Below, one piece after another: positions 1 to 5,712 of a stretch of 8,044 nucleotides of DNA. Each line of letters starts with the position of its first letter. Within the stretch, counting starts at the first letter, position 1. Source of the stretch: Candidatus Saccharimonadota bacterium (GTDB lineage Bacteria; Patescibacteriota; Saccharimonadia; Saccharimonadales; Saccharimonadaceae); NCBI GenBank assembly GCA_028289095.1, contig JAQGGY010000082.1, positions 1 through 8,044 on the forward strand. The letters run 5' to 3'. The notes beneath the pieces are model-generated. The model saw only the letters and a list, made by a program, of their open reading frames with translations. It was not told the DNA's origin and ran no database searches. Made by a program: the position numbers and the translations under genes.

Positions 1-33
1 TTCAGAGTGATGATTACCGGAAAGCGCGCATAG
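1..33 (+). CDS. possible C-terminal tail of an upstream gene (partial)
   Basis: Reading from base 1 gives ten codons (FRVMITGKRA) and then TAG at 31-33. A strong rho-independent terminator begins about 20 bases further on, which is where a terminator belongs for a rightward gene ending here. Ten residues are too few to identify a protein. The other rightward reading frames do not offer a better ending: one hits TGA at once, and another stays open through the terminator, which is unlikely for a real gene. The call rests on position alone. Confidence 0.3.
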   Translation, partial: FRVMITGKRA

Positions 34-53
34 CTCCACGGCACTTGCTTCAA

Positions 54-82
54 AAAAACACCGCCTTTACCGCGGTGTTTTT
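54..82. terminator. bidirectional rho-independent terminator
   Basis: A perfect 11-bp inverted repeat (AAAAACACCGC at 54-64, GCGGTGTTTTT at 72-82) encloses the 7-nt loop CTTTACC. The stem core is GC-rich and ends in five T on the plus strand. On the minus strand the stem is followed by a T run covering 58-52. It lies between the tail of a presumed rightward gene and the stop codon of the leftward ATPase gene at 104, so it probably terminates both convergent transcripts. Confidence 0.85.
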
Positions 83-103
83 ATATGTCACTTGTTCTAT
101 GTA

Positions 104-2977
104 CTATCGAATCTTAAACAGTACTTCATCATCCTTATTAGCAGTATTATCCCGACGTAGATGTAGTGCGTCTGTTGGCGGCGTCGGTGCGGATGACGTA
201 AGTGTCGGACGCACATCGTTAGGCGTGCTAGGCGGCGTCTCAGCGCGCCCTATGGCAAGCGCATGGCCAGATGGCGAAGCGTCAATTGCCGATTGAGGAG
301 CAAGTGGCGCAGGCGGTGTCGAGGACGCAAACGGCGATGGCTGCAACGGTTTTTGTGGCATCGGTGAAACCGGTGGTTTTGACGCCGGCGCAGTATTCAT
401 TTGCTGACGTTTTGCTAGCCATTCGTCTAGGAATGACGATCCGCTAGCGCCACCCACTGACGGGGCGCCTGGCTGCACACCAGCCATACGTTGCTGTTGC
501 GCTTTTTTAAGCGCTTCTGTCTTGGCTTTTTTCTCGGCATCAGCCGCACCCAAGCGAGTGAATATCTCTTTTTCGACCACTGCACGTGGCTTGCCGTATT
601 TGGCGGCAGATAATCGCTTTAACGCATCTCGCAGCTGCGCATTTGTTTGTCCCATTGGCGGCACAAATGACATACTGAATGGTGCCGACGGGACACCTTG
701 GATCTGCACTTTCGTGACAGACTTATAGTTTGGTAATTTCGTTAAGTCGTCTTCGTCAAAGGCAGGTCGGAATGCTTTTTCCAACAGTTCTGCATCAGTT
801 ACGCCAATACGACCACTAATGATCGTCCCGACGTTACCGATAATCGCTTCGCGGATCTTGTCGGTCAGCTGAGTAATAAACTGGTTCCCTAATATTAAGT
901 TCAAGCGGTACTTCCTGGCTTCAGACAATATAGACTCGAAACTCTCGGTGGCAAAGTTCTGAAACTCATCAACGTATAATGAAAAATCAACACGTTCTTC
1001 TTCTGGTGTGTTCGCACGGCCCATCGCTGCAGCCTGAAACTTCATCACAAATATAATACCTAACAGCTTAGAGTTCAGTTCACCCATCTTGCCCTTGCTT
1101 AGGTTAACAAGAAGGATCTTCTTGTTGTCCATAATATCGCGCAGATTAAACCCACTCTTCGTCTGACCGATAATATTACGCATTGAATCGTTTGATATAA
1201 ATGGACCGAATTTACTGACTACCCAGCTAATAACTTCGCCAGATTCGTTAGAACGCTGTGAGTTCGGGAATTCTTTTGTCCAAAAGTCTAACACCGTTTG
1301 ATCCGTGACATACTTCAGCTTGCTTTTCATAAAATCTTCATCGATCAGCAATTTCGGAATATCGATAAATGTACCGCCCGCAGGGTCAGACATTAATAGT
1401 AGCGCGCAGTTGCGGAAGATGTGTTCAAGTCGCGGCCCTACAATACCGGTGTGACCTGGGTCATACAAGCCATATAGCATATTGATGGCTTCTTGGACTA
1501 AGAAATCTTTTTGGTCAGGGTGATCAAATTCGAACATATTCAAACCAATTGGATTTGTCATATCGCCAGGATTAAAGTAAATCACGTCTTCCACGCGCTC
1601 TTTTGGCACTTTCCCTAGTAGATTCTCGACAGAATCGCCATGTGGGTCAACAAAGGCAAAGCCTCGGCCGTCCATCATATCTTGAAATGCCAAGTTTTCA
1701 AGCAGCACCGACTTACCTGTACCCGTCTGACCAATAATATATGTATGGCGGCGGCGATCATTCGTACTTAGGCGAATTGGCTTCTTGACGCCACGAAACT
1801 CGTTATACCCCAGCAAGAATCCTTCGTCCATGACTTGTGTTGGTCCGTCAACCTGTTTCGACATCTGACGCTGCACCTGCGATGTTGGAATACTGTTTTG
1901 ATTTGGAAGATGGAAGACGGTCGCTAGCTCGACGCTGTTTAATACATTCTGCGTCACTGTTTGCGGAAAGAAGCGAAAAATATACGCCGTGACAAGCTCT
2001 TCAATGTTTTTCGTTATCGTAAACTTAAAACCATTGTGACTTGGCGAATCAAACAGCGAAAATGCCGCCACGATATTTTTTAGTAACATCTGTGAATGTC
2101 CAGCGGTATTTGACGAAACAACAACGCGGATTAATACTTCGTATCCAGGATAGCGGGTTTTTTCTTCGATAGCTTCAACAGTCGCCTGTTCCAATGAAGT
2201 CAATTGTTTATCCTCTGGCTTTTTGTCACTAGATTCTGGCGGACGCCATAACGCTTCCATTAGATCTTTTGGTGCAATTAATCCACCCCCACCTTTTTCG
2301 CCTTTATCTTTTTTAATCTTGCCCGCTGCGTCAACTGAGTTCTTTGTCCAACCTTCACGAGCAGGACGTAACATGACTTGAATTGCCGCTCCGTCTTCGC
2401 GACCCGCTGCAGACAATGCATTTAGTAATGCCCTCGAGGCATCGCGTTTTGATTCTTGATAAGTTGCAATTGGATAAACAAAATTCTTTTTTAGCGTGAA
2501 CTCGCCACCAATCGTACCGCTAATTTTTCCCACCTGGCTAAAAATACTATGTTCGGTTACTTCTTCTAAACGTGCTGAAGGATATGCCGCAGCTACCGCC
2601 TGCCTAACAACGTCGATTAAAACTACCGGAACGACCGTATAATAGTGTACAAGCCCCTCACGGGCGACAATTTCAAATGATAAATGGCGTTGTCCGTAAA
2701 TTTTACTTTTAAAGCCTTTCGTCGCTGTACTGGCGATAATGTTATACATCACCTGCGCCTGTGAAAGAATCTCTTCATTTAAATCACGCTCGTCGCGGCC
2801 GCTACTAGCAATATCCTCACTAGATGGCGGCAAGTGAATTAAAAGCGGGATCATTTTTAGTCCACGTTCGTAGTTTTTTGCCTCTCGTAGTGTTTTACGG
2901 TACTGAGAAAAAAGGAATACAGCGATTCCTGAACCGAGAAAGACAAAGATGAAGACGCTAATAAAGATCCCAGCCAT
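104..2977 (-). CDS. membrane-anchored VirD4/TraG/HerA-like translocation ATPase (957 aa)
   Basis: This protein is a P-loop ATPase of the HerA/FtsK superfamily, like the coupling and motor ATPases of type IV secretion, and probably moves DNA or protein at the membrane. Residues 1-23 form one hydrophobic segment followed by RK-rich residues, so it is anchored with the bulk in the cytoplasm. Residues 60-400 are a mixed alpha/beta region I cannot assign. The ATPase core has Walker A GQTGTGKS at 416-423, the strand motif FAFVDPHGD at 440-448 as in VirD4/TraG relatives, Walker B LYVDEFQNF around 667-675 with catalytic Glu 671, and the sensor-like LNLILGNQF around 692-700. A stretch near 744-774 (DLTKLPNYKS to FVPP) resembles the usual C-terminal end of such cores. 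Residues 830-957 are Pro/Ala/Ser-rich and probably disordered. The ATG at 2977 follows AAGGGA with a 10-nt spacing. The gene lies 18 bp behind the 141-aa gene, in the same operon. The substrate is unknown. Confidence 0.88.
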   Translation of the reverse strand: MAGIFISVFIFVFLGSGIAVFLFSQYRKTLREAKNYERGLKMIPLLIHLPPSSEDIASSGRDERDLNEEILSQAQVMYNIIASTATKGFKSKIYGQRHLSFEIVAREGLVHYYTVVPVVLIDVVRQAVAAAYPSARLEEVTEHSIFSQVGKISGTIGGEFTLKKNFVYPIATYQESKRDASRALLNALSAAGREDGAAIQVMLRPAREGWTKNSVDAAGKIKKDKGEKGGGGLIAPKDLMEALWRPPESSDKKPEDKQLTSLEQATVEAIEEKTRYPGYEVLIRVVVSSNTAGHSQMLLKNIVAAFSLFDSPSHNGFKFTITKNIEELVTAYIFRFFPQTVTQNVLNSVELATVFHLPNQNSIPTSQVQRQMSKQVDGPTQVMDEGFLLGYNEFRGVKKPIRLSTNDRRRHTYIIGQTGTGKSVLLENLAFQDMMDGRGFAFVDPHGDSVENLLGKVPKERVEDVIYFNPGDMTNPIGLNMFEFDHPDQKDFLVQEAINMLYGLYDPGHTGIVGPRLEHIFRNCALLLMSDPAGGTFIDIPKLLIDEDFMKSKLKYVTDQTVLDFWTKEFPNSQRSNESGEVISWVVSKFGPFISNDSMRNIIGQTKSGFNLRDIMDNKKILLVNLSKGKMGELNSKLLGIIFVMKFQAAAMGRANTPEEERVDFSLYVDEFQNFATESFESILSEARKYRLNLILGNQFITQLTDKIREAIIGNVGTIISGRIGVTDAELLEKAFRPAFDEDDLTKLPNYKSVTKVQIQGVPSAPFSMSFVPPMGQTNAQLRDALKRLSAAKYGKPRAVVEKEIFTRLGAADAEKKAKTEALKKAQQQRMAGVQPGAPSVGGASGSSFLDEWLAKRQQMNTAPASKPPVSPMPQKPLQPSPFASSTPPAPLAPQSAIDASPSGHALAIGRAETPPSTPNDVRPTLTSSAPTPPTDALHLRRDNTANKDDEVLFKIR

Positions 2978-2995
2978 AGCGTATGTATCCCTTCA

Positions 2996-3421
2996 CTACT
3001 GTGAAGAGCCTAGCTCCTTCCCATAACGTTTACGTAAGTAATCAGCCTGTAGTTTATTTACTTCTATTTCACGACGATAAGGATCATCTTTAGTCTGCAT
3101 GATAATTTTTTTGGCTTTATCCACCCATTCCTTTTCAATCAGATCATCATCACTTGCTGCAATAGGATTATCGTCTACCACCAGAGGATTAGAATCTACA
3201 GCTGGAGTGACTATTGGTGTGGCTGCCACCTGTAACGGCGGTAAGACTGGCATATTATTGACGGCTACTGGCGTTGCTTCGCTGCGCTGCTCTACCCGTT
3301 CCGCACCTGCTTCAATGCCCGACTCGGGTGTTTGAGGCATAGGAGCTTGCTCAAAATATTGACCGTGCCCATCTAGTGACTGCTCCGATCGATTATTGGC
3401 TTCAGGGAGTTTGGGTTCCAT
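2996..3421 (-). CDS. conserved-looking hypothetical protein, disordered N-terminus and helical C-terminus (141 aa)
   Basis: The function is not recognised. Residues 1-88 are rich in Pro, Glu, Ala and Val without hydrophobic segments or a signal peptide, so they are probably disordered. Residues 89-136 are charged and helical, with the pattern DDDLIEKEW, then KAKKII, then DPYRREIE, then LQADYLRKRYG. This looks like a conserved domain, and I believe similar tails occur in other Saccharibacteria proteins, but that is memory and not checked. The protein is probably cytoplasmic and may be an adaptor for the ATPase, whose gene begins 18 bp after this stop. The ATG at 3421 has no Shine-Dalgarno. An extended -10 box sits only 7 bases upstream, so translation is probably leaderless. 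The stop is TAG at 2998-2996. Confidence 0.75.
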   Translation of the reverse strand: MEPKLPEANNRSEQSLDGHGQYFEQAPMPQTPESGIEAGAERVEQRSEATPVAVNNMPVLPPLQVAATPIVTPAVDSNPLVVDDNPIAASDDDLIEKEWVDKAKKIIMQTKDDPYRREIEVNKLQADYLRKRYGKELGSSQ

Positions 3422-3428
3422 ATCTGTA

Positions 3429-3437
3429 ATTATAGCA
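3429..3437 (-). promoter_or_regulatory. extended -10 promoter giving a leaderless mRNA
   Basis: On the minus strand the sequence reads TGC then TATAAT, a consensus extended -10 element. The first base of the ATG at 3421 lies 8 bases past the end of the -10 box, which is where transcription normally begins. The transcript would therefore start at or within a base of the start codon. No convincing -35 box is seen 17 bases upstream, which fits an extended -10 promoter. It would drive the 141-aa and ATPase genes independently of the 4-TM gene. Confidence 0.65.
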
Positions 3438-3465
3438 TAATCACAACAATAGAATATAGAAAATA

Positions 3466-3879
3466 TTAGGCTGTTCTTTTAGTGATATACACACAAGAAA
3501 TAATGACAAAAATGATGATGAGAGCAAGGTCATAAAAACCGACTTCGCCGACAGATTGCATACCAATAAACATCACAGGAGCAAGGGCGACAACAGATGA
3601 AAAATAATATGCCTTCACTAGACTTAATGGCTGGATCGGACGTCTAAGGGTTATGGATGAGGATACTTTCGCAATCATCCTACTACTAATGAACAATAAA
3701 AAAGTCAGCGCACAAAGCACTGACACATACATTAAAACAAAAACAAAAAGAATACCTAAAGGACCAATAGTGGCTGGCGTTGTTGTCTGCAGTACTATAA
3801 CTAACAGCATCGTTGCCATGATAAAACTTATGGTTAAAACTCTTCCTAACATACCCTTCACTATACCATCAAAATTCAT
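3466..3879 (-). CDS. integral membrane protein with four predicted TM segments (137 aa)
   Basis: The function is not recognised. The sequence is dominated by hydrophobic stretches at about 14-31, 37-66, 85-105 and 112-133, giving four likely membrane helices. A basic linker (about 67-84, with SSRMIAK and TLRRP) lies between the second and third helices. There are no Cys pairs, catalytic motifs or signal cleavage site. The protein ends in a short basic tail (TKRTA). The ATG at 3879 has only a weak AGG upstream. The gene ends 44 bp before the 141-aa gene on the same strand, so it is probably co-transcribed at least in part with that gene and the ATPase. It could be the membrane platform of that module; this is inference from position and topology only. 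Confidence 0.7.
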   Translation of the reverse strand: MNFDGIVKGMLGRVLTISFIMATMLLVIVLQTTTPATIGPLGILFVFVLMYVSVLCALTFLLFISSRMIAKVSSSITLRRPIQPLSLVKAYYFSSVVALAPVMFIGMQSVGEVGFYDLALIIIFVIISCVYITKRTA

Positions 3880-3983
3880 GAGAGCCTGAGTAGCAAGCTA
3901 AATGTTCAGACAAAACACTGGCCACCCATATAAATATTTTGGTGCGTGTGTCGTGAACAACTTGCCACTCCAGGCAATTGACC

Positions 3984-4003
3984 GCTCCAGATAAATCTGG
4001 GGC
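3984..4003. repeat. short perfect hairpin, GCTCCAGA arm
   Basis: GCTCCAGA (3984-3991) pairs with TCTGGGGC (3996-4003) through eight base pairs, including one G-T wobble, around a four-base loop (TAAA). It has no T-run on either strand, so it is not an intrinsic terminator. It could be an element of the structured leader or a protein-binding operator. Confidence 0.5.
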
Positions 4004-4028
4004 ATACGTCTCTTTGGGCCGTTTTCCG

Positions 4029-4083
4029 CAATATATCTAGTATTCACACTGCTAGTAATAACAAGGTTTTACTAGATATATTG
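4029..4083. repeat. 14-bp perfect inverted repeat with 27-bp spacer
   Basis: CAATATATCTAGTA (4029-4042) is the exact reverse complement of TACTAGATATATTG (4070-4083). The 27-bp spacer carries a further CTAGTA (4052-4057). No transposase or target-site duplication is visible around it. A long RNA hairpin inside the leader, or a paired operator, is more likely than a mobile element. Confidence 0.65.
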
Positions 4084-4288
4084 GTACTTCTGTACCCAAG
4101 CTACACGTCATATTATTGACGGAGCATTGGCAACATCACTGATGTACGTAAGATTAAAGGTGCGTTTACAAAGTAAATGATAATTCTTATATACGTGGCG
4201 TTGCCAATTTTCCATCAAAATCTGCGGTCACTGGTTTGAATTGTTAATGTGTTTTTTGCTTTGTTTGTTTTTGTAAAAGCTTATGTCT

Positions 4289-4317
4289 ACAATAGCATAC
4301 ACATTCATATTGGTCAA
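4289..4317 (-). promoter_or_regulatory. sigma70-type promoter with operator-like inverted repeat
   Basis: On the minus strand a -35 TTGACC (4317-4312) and an extended -10 TGC-TATTGT (4297-4289) are separated by 17 nt, close to consensus. Transcription would begin near 4282 and run towards the 4-TM gene. A 9-bp perfect inverted repeat, TCAATAATA (4314-4322) and TATTATTGA (4331-4339), overlaps the -35 box and resembles a repressor site. Confidence 0.5.
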
Positions 4318-4396
4318 TAATACTTATGTATATTATTGATGTATTTAAATCATCACATGTTATTTATCGCATATATTAAGGTGTTAAGTTTATAAT

Positions 4397-4425
4397 TTGC
4401 ACATATCACTACGATGTTTTATATA
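4397..4425 (+). promoter_or_regulatory. possible promoter for the 85-aa ORF
   Basis: TTGCAC (4397-4402) and TATATA (4420-4425) are spaced by 17 nt, and TATACT at 4422 is an alternative -10. The start site would fall around 4432, just ahead of the GGAG at 4443-4446. The surrounding DNA is very AT-rich, so chance matches are common here. Confidence 0.3.
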
Positions 4426-4453
4426 CTACAGTATAGCATTATGGAGTATATAT

Positions 4454-4711
4454 TTGACTAAAATTATGATCATAAATACCTCCAAGCCTCGCGCATGTGA
4501 TATTTTACACACCTACATTGACGATTGTCGCATGGAAAATATTAATAAGAATTTACCCACCCTGATATCACATATTCAATTCATCCTTCGCAAATCACTC
4601 CATATTGAAAAGTCTCGACTAGGCCAGAAAATTATTCTAATAGCCACAAAACATGCCAGGCTTTTATATGGCGATCACCATACATTTCAATATACAGTGC
4701 GGACATCTTAA
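4454..4711 (+). CDS. small hypothetical protein with TTG start (85 aa)
   Basis: The function is not recognised. The chosen start is TTG at 4454, since GGAG at 4443-4446 lies 7 nt before it and a possible promoter lies just upstream. The frame is open as far back as a TTG at 4397, but that codon overlaps the promoter. The protein is basic, with no signal peptide or clear membrane segment. It looks helical in the middle (LPTLISHIQFILRKSL, then GQKIILIATKHARLL). It stands alone in an AT-rich gap with no partner gene and no clear terminator after it. It may be a lineage-specific gene, a remnant, or a chance frame in non-coding DNA. Confidence 0.33.
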   Translation: MTKIMIINTSKPRACDILHTYIDDCRMENINKNLPTLISHIQFILRKSLHIEKSRLGQKIILIATKHARLLYGDHHTFQYTVRTS

Positions 4712-5047
4712 ATGTCATTCTTGGACATCAGACACAGGCCATTCCAAATGAACCGACCTGCCTGGCGCGACCGGCTTACCCTAATTCGCGCGGCACGGAC
4801 TAATTCGTTCACTTAATTTATCTAGCTCTATGACACTCTTATATAAGGATACCTACTTTGGCTGTATGTAATGTCAAACAACTCTTACTTTATTCCGCCT
4901 CAAAAAGCCTAATGTACGCCCGCCCCCTCCTTTTTTACCGCATAAAATATTTATATATACAGGTAGTGTTATGAATAAGTATTTACCCCCTAAATATGGA
5001 TTATCCACATACCTGTTTTATTATAAAAACATTTTTCATAAATAGTA
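4712..5047. other. non-coding stretch with no convincing gene
   Basis: The first part (about 4738-4800) is a GC-rich island in otherwise AT-rich DNA, with an 8-bp direct repeat CTAATTCG at 4781-4788 and 4800-4807. It could be the remnant of older coding DNA. The rest is AT-rich. Two tiny frames (38 codons from TTG 4858, 24 codons from ATG 4971) lack strong support. No tRNA, RNase P RNA or SRP RNA signature is visible. One DnaA-box match lies at 5001-5009. Confidence 0.5.
5001..5009 (+). promoter_or_regulatory. single perfect DnaA-box match
   Basis: TTATCCACA matches the consensus TTATNCACA exactly. The nearest other candidate is TTTTACACA at 4503-4511, with one mismatch, so there is no cluster. 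It may bind DnaA as a regulatory site or be coincidental. Confidence 0.25.
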
Positions 5048-5076
5048 TTGACTTAAGCGCTTTGGCATCATATTAT
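5048..5076 (+). promoter_or_regulatory. strong sigma70-type promoter for a small RNA
   Basis: TTGACT (5048-5053) and TATTAT (5071-5076) are separated by exactly 17 nt. The expected transcription start is about 5083. No start codon with a ribosome site follows before the terminator at 5146, so the promoter appears to serve an untranslated RNA. Confidence 0.55.
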
Positions 5077-5082
5077 AGGGGT

Positions 5083-5180
5083 AGCTCCTGAATAAATAAA
5101 TTATACAGAAGCCAAAAATAAACAGCTATCAAAAAACTCCACACGAAACAACCACTACTCGCAGGTGGTTGTTTTATTTT
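5083..5180 (+). ncRNA. candidate small RNA of about 100 nt
   Basis: The boundaries come from the promoter at 5048-5076 and the intrinsic terminator at 5146-5180. The first 60 nt are A-rich, with little self-complementarity and no ATG. The 3' part is the terminator hairpin. It matches no small RNA class I know, including 6S and SRP RNA. It converges on the tmRNA gene. An unstructured A-rich 5' region with a 3' hairpin is the layout of many base-pairing regulatory RNAs, but no target is evident. Confidence 0.4.
5146..5180 (+). terminator. rho-independent terminator of the candidate small RNA
   Basis: AAACAACCAC (5146-5155) pairs perfectly with GTGGTTGTTT (5165-5174, partly counted in the T tract) around a 9-nt loop. 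TTTTATTTT runs to 5180. The T tract is on the plus strand, so it ends rightward transcription and faces the tmRNA terminator 25 bp away. Confidence 0.75.
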
Positions 5181-5204
5181 GCCCATTCTTTACTTCCCGG
5201 AACT

Positions 5205-5230
5205 AAAATACCACCTTTTCAGGTGGTATT
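5205..5230 (-). terminator. rho-independent terminator of ssrA
   Basis: AATACCACC (5207-5215) and GGTGGTATT (5222-5230) form a perfect 9-bp stem with a 6-nt loop. On the minus strand the stem runs into TTTT. It lies 13 bp past the encoded CCA of the tmRNA, the expected place for its transcript to end. Confidence 0.7.
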
Positions 5231-5242
5231 ATCATTCAAAAT

Positions 5243-5640
5243 TGGTGGAGCTGCGGGGCACTGCCCCCCGGTCCAAAAGGTAACTGATCATTCGTCTACA
5301 AGTTTAGTCTATCTAGATGTTTCACGACCGATCGAACTATAAGATATACAAAAATGTTCGATAGGTCACGTGGTAAAATGTCCTTTTACGCTGCCACTGC
5401 CCGACGTAAAAGTAAGTGACATGGGTATATAACACCACTCATTGCTATGTCACCTGCTGATGAATGATGGCCTAGTCGTAACTAAGCTGTTGCTAGAGCA
5501 TAGTTAGGAGCTGTGAAGCTCTTAAAGAATGCTGTTGCTTTTGCAGTAAATGTTGCAATTAAAAAAGTATACGTAACGTGTATGGTCGACTTGCAAAATG
5601 ATCTGTTAAATTCCTTCTGTCGAAAGCTAAATTCAGCCCC
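5243..5640 (-). ncRNA. ssrA: tmRNA (transfer-messenger RNA), 398 nt
   Basis: tmRNA rescues stalled ribosomes, acting as alanyl-tRNA and then as mRNA for a degradation tag; SmpB is its partner. On the minus strand it begins GGGGCTG (5640-5634), followed by the conserved TTCGAC. It ends CAGCTCC, A, then encoded CCA at 5245-5243. The seven acceptor pairs form, one of them G-U. The long H2 helix forms between the two ends: GATCATT with AATGATC, GCAAGT with ACTTGT, TAAC with GTTA and AGAAGG with CCTTTT. The tag runs from about GCA 5556-5554 to TAG 5484-5482: 24 codons, beginning ATFTAKATAF and ending NYALATA; the resume codon is assigned by analogy. Three pseudoknot stems follow: GTGACAT/ATGTCAC, TTTTACG/CGTAAAA (with GTGG/CCAC as second helix) and ATCGAAC/GTTCGAT. 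The T-stem is CGGGG/CCCCG, but its 7-nt loop is GGCAGTG instead of TTCRANN. Confidence 0.93.
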
Positions 5641-5655
5641 AACATGAATACCTAT

Positions 5656-5664
5656 AGTATACCA
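5656..5664 (-). promoter_or_regulatory. extended -10 promoter of ssrA
   Basis: On the minus strand TGG-TATACT lies with its -10 end 15 nt before the mature tmRNA 5' end. This predicts a leader of about 9 nt to be removed by RNase P. No good -35 box is visible. An imperfect inverted repeat (GTATACCATC at 5657-5666, GATGGATAC at 5674-5682) overlaps it. The 72-bp space between ssrA and comM would have to hold divergent promoters; no convincing comM promoter was found there. Confidence 0.55.
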
Positions 5665-5712
5665 TCGTTTACAGATGGATACCAGATGTGATTAACTACG
5701 GGAATTATGACG

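Larger units (their letters stand above)
3880..4282 (-). promoter_or_regulatory. long hairpin-rich leader or candidate structured ncRNA
   Basis: A minus-strand transcript from the promoter at 4289-4317 would run about 400 nt before the ATG of the 4-TM gene. The first 50 nt are A/C-rich and unstructured. A series of inverted repeats follows: ATTGGCAAC/GTTGCCAAT (4126-4134 with 4200-4208), CGTCA/TGACG (4106-4121), GGTAC/GTACC (4083-4096), a 14-bp repeat (4029-4083), an 8-bp hairpin (3984-4003), and TTGCC/GGCAA (3962-3977). I recognise no known riboswitch or RNA class, and no T-run terminator ends it before 3879. A 35-codon reading frame inside it (4215 down to 4108) lacks a Shine-Dalgarno. It could be a regulatory 5' UTR, a separate RNA, or decayed sequence. 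A second, weaker promoter (TTGTTC, 18 nt, TATTTA) may lie around 3930-3960. Confidence 0.35.

Noticed and set aside
4029..4083. Insertion sequence or MITE bounded by the 14-bp inverted repeat
   Set aside because: The interval is only 55 bp, no transposase is present, and no flanking direct repeat is seen.
4108..4215. 35-codon minus-strand frame inside the long leader
   Set aside because: No Shine-Dalgarno precedes the ATG, and the hairpin arms run through it. A leader peptide is possible, but nothing supports translation.
4857..4974. 38-codon frame from TTG 4858 with AAGGA 8 nt upstream
   Set aside because: It is short, has low-complexity hydrophobic content, and its only promoter-like sequence overlaps the ribosome site. 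It was not convincing enough to call.
4971..5045. 24-codon frame from ATG 4971 (MNKYLPPKYG...)
   Set aside because: It has only an AGG upstream, no clear promoter, and overlaps the DnaA-box match. A frame this short is expected by chance.
3900..5250. tRNA, RNase P RNA, SRP RNA, 6S RNA or CRISPR array in the gap
   Set aside because: No T-loop GTTCRA-type motif with arms, no GAGGAAAGTCC-type P RNA core, no SRP tetraloop region and no regularly spaced repeats were found on either strand.
5371..5384. 14-nt exact repeat TGGTAAAATGTCCT at 5371-5384 and 7241-7254
   Set aside because: One copy is the infC promoter and the other lies inside a tmRNA pseudoknot on the opposite sense. In 8 kb a 14-mer match has a roughly one-in-ten chance, so coincidence is the better reading.
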